Positions 26,391 through 34,400 of a DNA stretch of 64,000 bases are shown here, one piece after another. The stretch's first letter is position 1. Every line of letters starts with the position of its first letter. This DNA comes from Paenibacillus plantiphilus. GTDB lineage: Bacteria; Bacillota; Bacilli; Paenibacillales; Paenibacillaceae. The stretch spans positions 62,001 through 126,000 of the forward strand of contig NZ_CAKMMF010000015.1 in the NCBI RefSeq assembly GCF_927798095.1. The letters are read 5' to 3'. Under the pieces are notes generated by a model. It ran no database searches. It saw only the letters and a list, made by a program, of their open reading frames with translations, and was not told the origin of the DNA. The position numbers and the translations under genes are program-made.

Positions 26391-26855
26391 ATGAATGACG
26401 AGCAGTATGCCGAGGTTAAGAAATTGATGGAAACCTTTCAACGTTTCGGCAAGGCGGATTGGAAGAAAGATACAAGATGGGGGATTAAATCAAGCGAAGT
26501 TAGAGCCCTGCTTTGTATAAAAGACATATACCGTCATAATGGACACGATGCAACCGTTTCCGACATAAGCAAGAAGCTGAATGTCACCTCGCCAACCGTA
26601 ACTCAGATGATCAAGAGCTTGACCGCTCATGGATTTATTAAGCGTTCTCCCGATGCCAAAGATAAAAGAATTTCGACGATTAAGCTGACGGAGCGCGGCG
26701 AGGAAATTACGGAGAAAGCAATGAAGCGATATCGGACCGTCTACGCCGGCCTGATTGAGAAATTGGGCAGGGAACAGACCGCTACGCTTATTCAACTGCT
26801 GGATCAGGTATATGTTTATTTTGATGAAGCGTCGAAGCAACGCGAAGATATTTGA
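26391..26855 (+). CDS. MarR-family transcriptional regulator
   Basis: AAAAGGTGAATCCG before the ATG at 26391 sets the start; the frame is open 12 codons further upstream. The product of about 154 residues has the MarR winged helix: VSDISKKLNVTSPTVTQMIK, then the wing GFIKRSPDAKDKRISTIKLT with the conserved D-x-R-D/K-x-R region. It probably represses the upstream MFS pump and itself. Confidence 0.92.
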   Translation: MNDEQYAEVKKLMETFQRFGKADWKKDTRWGIKSSEVRALLCIKDIYRHNGHDATVSDISKKLNVTSPTVTQMIKSLTAHGFIKRSPDAKDKRISTIKLTERGEEITEKAMKRYRTVYAGLIEKLGREQTATLIQLLDQVYVYFDEASKQREDI

Positions 26856-26859
26856 TTTT

Positions 26860-26910
26860 TAATTAAAACAGACGCCAAGACTCTCCTGATTGAGAGCTTG
26901 GCGTCTTCAG
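26860..26910. terminator. Bidirectional terminator
   Basis: GACGCCAAG pairs with CTTGGCGTC, with an inner CTCTC/GAGAG stem. T-rich tracts on both sides serve the MarR gene and the convergent squalene-synthase-like gene. Confidence 0.75.
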
Positions 26911-26937
26911 TCGTTCTATTCACTTCTGCAGCATACA

Positions 26938-27720
26938 TTAACCGTTGATCTTGTTGACAATCTTCAGTACAGCATTTCTCGTCAGCTTGTTGCCACCTGC
27001 AGCAAGCAGATTAACAGTAGCATGCGCAAGTGCCAGCGGGATTTTGCAGAACTGCACCGCCGGTCCCTTCTTCAGCTCCATAATATAATCGTCAGCCAGC
27101 TTCAGATTGCGCCGGGTGTACTGAATCATATCCTTGAAATCCCAGCCATCGGGGAAAAAATCTACGCCGCGCTTGAGATCCTCATTGCGGTTGCGCAAAA
27201 TATTAACCGCCTGCAATCCTCTTCCGAACGCGACAGCCTTCCCCATATCAGACTTCGTTCCATCATTCCACTGCCACAGCTCGGAGAGCATTTCCCCTAC
27301 CATGCCAGCAACACTGTAGGTGTATCGGTCCAGATCCTCTTCCGTAGAAATCTTCCACTTCGCCTGCACCCAATCCGCCATCTGTTCCGACATCATCCCG
27401 ATATAACGATATACGGTCCCGGCGATTGAAGCCGGGCATAGAAGCATCCATTCATGAAGCCGCATAGACACCTCGGGCAGAATTTCCTTATGCGGTTTCA
27501 GTTGGTCCTGTGTAGCTTCCATGGCATTCGGCGATTGGATCGCATCACGTATGCCATAGAGCAGCTCCTGCTTCAATTGATCTGAAATCTCTTCATGATC
27601 CTCAATTTCATCAATGGCTCGCATGCATAAATAGGCGGAAGTTACAGCCTCCCTCAAGCTAGCATCCAATCGACTGATTGGAATAAAAAAAGTCCGGCTT
27701 GTCTGCTGTAACACGGTCAT
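26938..27720 (-). CDS. Squalene/phytoene synthase family protein
   Basis: The 260-residue product has the isoprenoid head-to-head synthase fold. The first Asp-rich motif is AIDEIEDHEE (DxxxD). The second region is LQAVNILRNRNEDLKRGVDF, where the usual D of the RD-x2-ED motif is N. Members join two prenyl diphosphates to squalene, dehydrosqualene or phytoene. No desaturase, cyclase or HpnC/HpnD partner is in the window. The ribosome site near the ATG is weak, with a GGAGGG about 30 nt too far upstream. Confidence 0.85.
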   Translation of the reverse strand: MTVLQQTSRTFFIPISRLDASLREAVTSAYLCMRAIDEIEDHEEISDQLKQELLYGIRDAIQSPNAMEATQDQLKPHKEILPEVSMRLHEWMLLCPASIAGTVYRYIGMMSEQMADWVQAKWKISTEEDLDRYTYSVAGMVGEMLSELWQWNDGTKSDMGKAVAFGRGLQAVNILRNRNEDLKRGVDFFPDGWDFKDMIQYTRRNLKLADDYIMELKKGPAVQFCKIPLALAHATVNLLAAGGNKLTRNAVLKIVNKING

Positions 27721-27897
27721 AGCATCGTTAAGAATGACGTTCGTAATGAGTATTCCCTCCAGAAAGCAGCTTAGCTAATCACATACTGTTAGCTTGTCGT
27801 AATTCCATCATACCATACGTTGCTAGGGATAATCTACGTTCCCGCCTACAAACTTGCTTCACTATCTTATGCGTTATGGAAGCAGGCTAATACTCCA

Positions 27898-28443
27898 CTA
27901 AGAGATCGTCCTCTGATAACTTACCTGAACCAGCTCCGCGCCTCTCTGTATCAGCCTCTCCCGCCCTGAGAGGATAAAGCCTGCATGCTCATAAAAGCCT
28001 CTAGCACTTCGATTATCCTTGAGAACCCATACTATGGCATGCGTCCAGCCCATTTCACCCAGTTGCCGTATTCCCCAATCCAGAAGCATTCTGCCATAGC
28101 CTCTGCCACAGTACTCCTGCAGCAAATAAATGCTGTGTATTTCTCCTCCATGACGGTGCTGCGCAACATCATCTGTACAGTGTTCGAGTACCAGATATCC
28201 GATCATGCGCTCATCAACCGACATGACAGCTACATGCTCCTTGCCTTCGCTTAACAGCGCCTCGTAACGCTTCAGTTGCTGCTCCAACGTCATGCCCTCC
28301 AGGTAGAGGGCAGGCATTATATTCACATACGCGCTGCGGTATGAATCAATATGCACCTGCGCCAGGTTTGGCACATCGCTATCAGAGGCCCAGCGAATGA
28401 CTGCATCTTGCTTATTTGAGTCGCGCATCCGTTCGTATCTCAC
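27898..28443 (-). CDS. GNAT-family N-acetyltransferase
   Basis: The product has IRWASDSDVPNLAQVHIDSY at the N-terminus. Motif A is GGEIHSIYLLQEYCGRGYGR, followed by KDNRSARGFYEHAGFILSGR, typical of RimI-like GNAT proteins. The start is either GTG at 28443 or ATG at 28428; GAAGGTG overlaps the GTG and lies 12 nt before the ATG. Substrate unknown. Confidence 0.88.
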   Translation of the reverse strand: MRYERMRDSNKQDAVIRWASDSDVPNLAQVHIDSYRSAYVNIMPALYLEGMTLEQQLKRYEALLSEGKEHVAVMSVDERMIGYLVLEHCTDDVAQHRHGGEIHSIYLLQEYCGRGYGRMLLDWGIRQLGEMGWTHAIVWVLKDNRSARGFYEHAGFILSGRERLIQRGAELVQVSYQRTIS

Positions 28444-28508
28444 CTTCTATTGGGATACATATTCTATTCTGATATGCCTTATTCGGCGTAATACATAGCT
28501 GCAGGCAG

Positions 28509-30092
28509 TTATTCAAGTACGGCTGAGCTGTAGGGCGGAAGCGTTACTTGATTATTCGACAAAATAATATTGTCCTTGCTCCCTGCAAGCAGCGTATCAA
28601 ACTCATTGCTGTCCTCAAGCTGGAACAACTGCTCTTTCCGGGACAAATTATGCAGAACGAGCACCTTCTCTTTCTCTGTCTCTCTCCTAAAAGCGACCAC
28701 TGCGGCATGACTGATCGAATAGGGCTTAATATCGCCATGTCGAAGAGCATCAATATCCTTGCGCCATTGTATCAGCTTGCGATAATGAGAATAGAGAGAA
28801 TCGGAGTCCTTCATCTGGTCCTCCACAGAAGCTGTTAGCGCATTGTATTTGTTGCTGATCCATGTTGTCTGCCCCTCGTATTTCTTCTGGCTCCAGATCA
28901 TCGGCTCCCGAATATATTCATCAGGCTTCTTGCCCTGCATGCCGATTTCTTCGCCGTAATAAATAAAGGGGTTGCCCGGCATAGTAAGCAGCTGCGACGC
29001 AGCCATCTTCGCATGATCGAGATTGCCGTTCAGCTCGCTCATCACACGATTCGTGTCATGATTGGACAGGAAGGGTGCTTCAATAAAGCTGCTGCTGGAC
29101 ATTCTGTCGTAAAGGCCATGAATTCGATCCAACGAAAACGCCAAATTCGATGCCGACTCTCCAGAAGCATTCCATGTCATTTCATTAGCCAGGTTGAAGT
29201 TGAAGCTGGAATTGAAGGGCTTCAGATAAGGTCCTATCTTGGCAGCCGAATCGTCCCAAACCTCGCTTACTATATACGTATGTGGATTCACTTTATTCAC
29301 TGCTGCACGGAATTCATCCCACCAGGCGATGTTTTTGGCTGCTGCTTCTTTGGAAGTCTTGTCTTCTTCCAGATCCTCGTAAATATGCTTGGCTGCATCT
29401 ATTCGGAATCCGCCAACGCCAAGCTCTAGCCAGAATGCAGCAATCTTCTTCACCTCTGCCCGTACCTCAGCATGATCGAAGTTCAGGTCAGGCAGACTGC
29501 CTGGGAAAATGCCGAGATATTTACTGTCCCCATACTCCTTATAAGCCGGATATCCGGTTGCTGCGCTTATCGGCACAGGGTCCGAGGGACCTATCCACTT
29601 ATACCATTTGCGGTACTTGCCGTTCGGATCGCTGGCAGAGGATTTGAACCACGCATGCTCCGGACTCGTATGATTCACAACGAGATCCATAATTACCGTA
29701 ATATCGCGCTCACTCGCTTCCTTCAGCAAGTCCTTGAAATCATCAAGCGTTCCATAATCAGGATTGATGCCATAGAAATCGGTTACATCATAACCATGAT
29801 AGCTCGGCGAAGGATGAATCGGCATCAGCCAAATCCCTTCAACTCCAAGCTCCTCCAAATAGTCCAGCTTCTTCGTAATACCACGAAGATCGCCAATGCC
29901 GTCACCGTCAGAATCATGAAACGCTCTTACAAAAATTTCATAATAAACTTTACCGCCAGATTCCTGCCGAATCTCTTCCCCGCTTAATGAGGCCTCTTCA
30001 TTCGAACAGCCTCCAAGCGCAACAGCTGCCGCTGCCATCATGCCTATCATAAGCAGAAGCACTGCCGCTCTTCTCGTTATCTCTGCAAACAT
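28509..30092 (-). CDS. GH13 alpha-amylase-family lipoprotein
   Basis: The product has a lipoprotein signal ending in lipobox ALGGC, so it should be tethered outside the cell. The GH13 barrel follows with four conserved regions: MDLVVNHTS, GFRIDAAKHI (nucleophile Asp near residue 232), YIVSEVWD (acid Glu near 277) and FLSNHDTNR. DSDGDGIGDLRGI is a Ca-binding-type loop common in alpha-amylases and oligo-1,6-glucosidase relatives. It should hydrolyse malto-oligosaccharides. The ATG at 30092 is preferred to a TTG two codons upstream. It starts 38 bp after the LacI gene, so the two are likely one operon. Confidence 0.93.
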   Translation of the reverse strand: MFAEITRRAAVLLLMIGMMAAAAVALGGCSNEEASLSGEEIRQESGGKVYYEIFVRAFHDSDGDGIGDLRGITKKLDYLEELGVEGIWLMPIHPSPSYHGYDVTDFYGINPDYGTLDDFKDLLKEASERDITVIMDLVVNHTSPEHAWFKSSASDPNGKYRKWYKWIGPSDPVPISAATGYPAYKEYGDSKYLGIFPGSLPDLNFDHAEVRAEVKKIAAFWLELGVGGFRIDAAKHIYEDLEEDKTSKEAAAKNIAWWDEFRAAVNKVNPHTYIVSEVWDDSAAKIGPYLKPFNSSFNFNLANEMTWNASGESASNLAFSLDRIHGLYDRMSSSSFIEAPFLSNHDTNRVMSELNGNLDHAKMAASQLLTMPGNPFIYYGEEIGMQGKKPDEYIREPMIWSQKKYEGQTTWISNKYNALTASVEDQMKDSDSLYSHYRKLIQWRKDIDALRHGDIKPYSISHAAVVAFRRETEKEKVLVLHNLSRKEQLFQLEDSNEFDTLLAGSKDNIILSNNQVTLPPYSSAVLE

Positions 30093-30129
30093 GACCAACC
30101 CATCCCCCTGATTAAAATAACCTTACTCG

Positions 30130-31152
30130 CTATTCAATTTGCTGCAGCTCCTTTGATTGCCGCCACACTGAAAGCTCGGGAGACAGCAGCATCTGCTTCG
30201 CTTTCGATTCAGGCTTATCAATCAAATCGATCAATCTTGCCACCGCTTCAATGCCCAGCTTGTATGCATTGGATTGAATAAAGTGCACATCTTTGGTCAG
30301 ATGGGAATAGTGCTCCGCTATCAAATCGAAACCGAACGATACGATAGGAATCGAGTGCGGTGCATGCGGGTCCGTCAACAGCCGATTGATCAATCTCGTG
30401 AACAGCAGGCTGACCAGAATCCCATCGAGCCCATTTTCCTGAATGGCTGACATAATTTTTTGCACATAATCCGGATCATTAATATCATGTCGAATAATGT
30501 TCTCGCTCCTATAAGCGATTTGGTAAGAATTATGCGCCATCATGTAGCCAATCTCAAAGTCAGACAGTCGTGTATGCAGTCCTGAGCCTGTGACCATCCC
30601 GATATTCGTCGCACCCTGCTTCAATAACAGCTCCACAGCCTCATAGGCTGCCTTCACATTGTCATTATCAACACAATTGATCTTGAGATCCTTAGGCGGC
30701 TTCCCAACCAGTACAAACGGCATTTCCTCTGATTCCAATTGGTTCAAATAATGGTGGGAGTTTATCGTTGTCGTAACAATCGCGCCATCGATCGGGAACG
30801 TTTTGTCGAACGGGATGACGAAATTTTCTGAGCCCTCCATCTCATTGAGCAGCAGCACTTTATAATTTCGTTTCTCCGCTGCGGCCATCATCCCGTTAAC
30901 CATCTTCAGGAAGAAAACATCCGTGTTTTCCGTGTCGGGATACTTGGAGCAATAGAGCCCAATAATATTCGTCTTCCTGGAGGCGAAGCTTCTTGCTACA
31001 GCATTCGGCTTATAATGGAGCAGCTCGATTTGCTCGTGAATCCTCCTCTTAACCTCATCGGATACGGACCGCTTGCCGCTAAGCACATAAGAAACTGTAC
31101 TAATCGACACTCCGGCTCCTTCAGCTATATCTTTTATCGTTACCTTCTTCAT
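30130..31152 (-). CDS. LacI-family transcriptional regulator
   Basis: GGAGGAACCCGA precedes the ATG at 31152, so the 16 extra codons upstream are not used. The product (about 340 residues) has the LacI HTH and hinge, KKVTIKDIAEGAGVSISTVS then AVARSFASRKTNIIGLYCS. A periplasmic-binding-protein-like sugar domain follows. Operator-like palindromes occur before its own start (31178-31191) and before the giant amylase gene. Its place between two starch-degrading enzymes suggests a maltose or maltodextrin-responsive repressor. Confidence 0.93.
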   Translation of the reverse strand: MKKVTIKDIAEGAGVSISTVSYVLSGKRSVSDEVKRRIHEQIELLHYKPNAVARSFASRKTNIIGLYCSKYPDTENTDVFFLKMVNGMMAAAEKRNYKVLLLNEMEGSENFVIPFDKTFPIDGAIVTTTINSHHYLNQLESEEMPFVLVGKPPKDLKINCVDNDNVKAAYEAVELLLKQGATNIGMVTGSGLHTRLSDFEIGYMMAHNSYQIAYRSENIIRHDINDPDYVQKIMSAIQENGLDGILVSLLFTRLINRLLTDPHAPHSIPIVSFGFDLIAEHYSHLTKDVHFIQSNAYKLGIEAVARLIDLIDKPESKAKQMLLSPELSVWRQSKELQQIE

Positions 31153-31177
31153 TCGGGTTCCTCCATTGTTATAGCTA

Positions 31178-31191
31178 TCGAAGCGTTTCGA
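31178..31191. promoter_or_regulatory. LacI-type operator upstream of lacI-GH13 operon
   Basis: TCGAAGCGTTTCGA has a central CG and near-perfect dyad symmetry (6 of 7 pairs), the standard form of LacI/GalR operators. It lies 26 bp upstream of the start codon. Confidence 0.55.
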
Positions 31192-31265
31192 CATTTTCAA
31201 ATATAGTTGGTTTCCTAATTTTTGTCAACGATTATTCAACAAGCTCGTACTGGCAGCTCATTTTC

Positions 31266-31322
31266 CTTTTGGCCGCTATCCCCCTCGCTCAGTGACTGAG
31301 CAAAGGGGATAGTGGTCAAAAG
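31266..31322. repeat. Inverted-repeat element (CTATCCCC family), short form
   Basis: A 57-bp near-perfect palindrome: CTTTTGGCCGCTATCCCC at the left and its imperfect reverse, GGGGATAGTGGTCAAAAG, at the right, with GCTCAGT/ACTGAGC at the centre. Its arms match those of the long form at 22512-22756. Confidence 0.6.
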
Positions 31323-31325
31323 AGA

Positions 31326-31372
31326 CAAGAAAGGACTGCCCGTAAGCAGCTAAACTGCTTCACGGACAGCCC
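31326..31372 (-). terminator. Terminator after the GH119-type amylase gene
   Basis: On the minus strand GGGCTGTCCGTGAAGCAG pairs with GCTGCTTACGGGCAGTCC with few mismatches, followed by TTTCTTGTC. Confidence 0.75.
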
Positions 31373-31402
31373 ATTCTATTCTTGCTTGCCAGCTACTCCA
31401 TA

Positions 31403-34400
31403 TTAAGGAGTTACTGGAGTGCCTGTTACAATAGTTCCACTATTGAAAGTGGATGTTCCTGCATTGAAGAAATAGTTTTTCCCGCCATTGCTATCCCAAT
31501 TTCCGGCTCCATTGTTGAAACATACCTCTGCCCGAGCCGCAGTGCCAATTGTCAGCGTTACTTTGCTGTAGCCAGCAATTTCTGAGGCCTGCATAACCTG
31601 ACCCGGAGCCGATGTCCATGTTCCGCCTTCTGGACGCCAGTGAATATATGGAGCTGCATAACCTTGCTTGTAATAGATGGTGACAGTGTTCTCAGCTACA
31701 GGCACTGGAACGCCTGATGTGATCACTCCGCTTGAGAAGGTCGACACGCCTACTGGGAACTTGTAGTTTTGACCGCCATTGTTATCCCATGTGCCGCTGC
31801 CATTGTTGAATACAGCCTCCAAGCCGTTAGCTGTTCCTACATTCACTGTAAACTTGTTGTATCCAGCTATCTCGGATGCCTGCATCGCAACTCCCGGTGC
31901 AGTCGTCCAAGCTCCTCCAGTCGGACGATAGTGGATGTTAGGATTCGCGAAGCCTTTCTTGTAGTAGATCGTCACTTGCCCAGTTGCAGGCACATCATTG
32001 GTAGTGACCATAAGGCCAATGCTTAATGCCGACAAATTGCCTGCTACGTCGAATGCGCTCACTTGATAGTTGTAAGCTGTGCTTGCTGTAAGTCCAGAAT
32101 CCGTGTAAGAAGCCGTAGTTGATGTTCCGATCTTCGTATTTCCGCGCCATATTTCATAACCGGAAACACCCTTGTTATCGGTCGATGGCGTCCAGATCAG
32201 ACTGACCGATGTTTCGGTTTTACCGCTCGATGCAAGACCTGACGGTACAGTAGGCGCTTGCGTATCAATTTCTGCAGCGGTAACTACCGTTGCTTCATTG
32301 CTTGCTGCTGACAGGTTGCCAGCTGCATCGTAAGCTTTAACGGTGTACTTGTAGGTTGTTTCTGCCGTTAAGCCTGTATCTGTGAAGCTTGTCGTTGCGG
32401 ACGTGCCGATCTTCGCGCCATTGCGGAAGATCTCATAGCCTGTTACACCTACATTGTCGGTAGAAGCCGTCCAGGACAGGCTTGCCGTAGTGTCGGTACT
32501 ACCCGTGGAAGCAAGGCTCGCAGGTATGCTTGGCGCTTGTGTATCCACTGTGTTCTCTTCTTCTGTAAGGAGTTTCATGTCATCCACGATAAAGCTTCCT
32601 GCGCCACCAGCTGCGGAGCCGCGAAGAATCGCGTAGACCCTAGCTCTAGTTGTACCTGCTGGCGTATCGCCACTCAGTTGAAGCGGAATAAAGCCGCTCG
32701 TAGTTTGCGTGTAATCCTGCTTCTTGGTGCCAACCAAAGTGCTGCCATTAAAGAAGTCAACATACAGCTGAACTCTTGCATTGGTCAGGCTGTCGATTTT
32801 GAATTGACCGCTTGCAATGTACGGCGTGTTCTCTGCAATTGGTACATATTGATTAATCATGACTGCATTGCCATTAGCCAGAGCGGAGCCCGAAATTTGC
32901 TGTGCGCTGCTTCCGGAAGCCACTGGTGTAGACACCACTTGGAATGCGGAAGTTACGCCTGCTGTTACGGATTTGTTCCAGCTATTCGCTATACCTGTCG
33001 TTCCCGTATAGGTTTCGAAGCCCGGGTTGACAACCAGGTTGCTAGTAGCAACATTCTGTGTCGTTACGCTCAAAGGCTGGCTCGCATTGGACTGATTGCC
33101 CGCCGCATCCTTCGCCTTCACTGTCAAGCTGTAAGTCGTATTTGGCGTCAGACCTGTAACCGTGTAGCTGGTAACTGTTCCCACTACACTTCCGGCCAGT
33201 ACGCTGCCATTATAGATGTCGTAGCCTGTTACACCAACGTTATCCGTGGATGCTGTCCATCCCAGAGTAACGCTGTTTGCCGTTTTAGCGCTTTCCACAA
33301 GGGAAGTTGGCGCTGTTGGCGGTTGTGTATCAGAACCGCTGTCCGTCTTAACGGAGATGCTGCTGCTCGCTGCTGATACTTTGCCTGCTGCATTATAGGC
33401 TTTGATTGTGTAGCTGTAAGTCGTATCCGCTGTCAGTCCTGTATCTGTGTACGAGGTAGTCGCAGTTGTTCCGACTTTCACACCATCGCGCCAAACCTCA
33501 TAACCAGTTACACCCACAACGTCCGTAGATGCTGTCCAGCCGAGCGTGATACTGTTTGCAGTTTTGCCGCTTGCTGCCACGTTCGTAGGCGCTGTAGGCG
33601 GCTGCGAGACTGTAGCGTCCGTCGTAACGGAGATGCTGCTGCTCGCCGCAGATACATTGGTCGCTGCATCATAAGCTTTGACCGTATAGCTGTAAGCTGT
33701 ATTAGCGGTAAGCCCTGAATCGGTGTAGGAAGTAGATGCTGTAGTTCCTACCTTCGTAGTGCCGCGCCATACTTCATATCCGGCTACAGCTACATTATCT
33801 GTAGATGCTGTCCAGCCAAGCGTTACGCTGGTTGCCGTTTTATTGGTTGCTGCCAGTGCCGTTGGAACGGATGGCGCCTCAGTATCCACGCCTTGCGGCG
33901 CTCCAATTGTGATCGTACCGGCTGAGAACGTTGAAGTTCCTGCTTGGAACTTGTAGTTTTGTCCGCCGTTATTATCCCATGTTCCGCTGCCATTGTTGAA
34001 TACGGCTTCCAGACCGGAAGCGTCAGCAAGGTCAACGGTAAATTTGTTGTAGCCGCTCACTTCTGAAACAGCCATTCTCACTCCTGGCGCTACAGTCCAT
34101 GCGCCGCCATTAGGACGGTAATGGATGTAAGGCGTTGTGTAGCCTTGCTTGTAGTAAATGGTCGCACTGTTGCCCTTATCCGTTGTAGATACAGCGAATG
34201 GAGCGCTGAAGTCAGAAATATTGCCTTTTTTGTCATAGGCTTTAATGGTGTACGTGTAGCTCGTCAGTTGGGTCAAGCCGCTATCTGTGTAGCTTGCAGT
34301 TGCGGAGGTTCCCACTTTCGTACCGTTGCGATAAATTTCATATCCAGTAACTTTCACATCATCCGTCGAAGGCGTCCACGACAAGCTGATCGTCGTTTTG

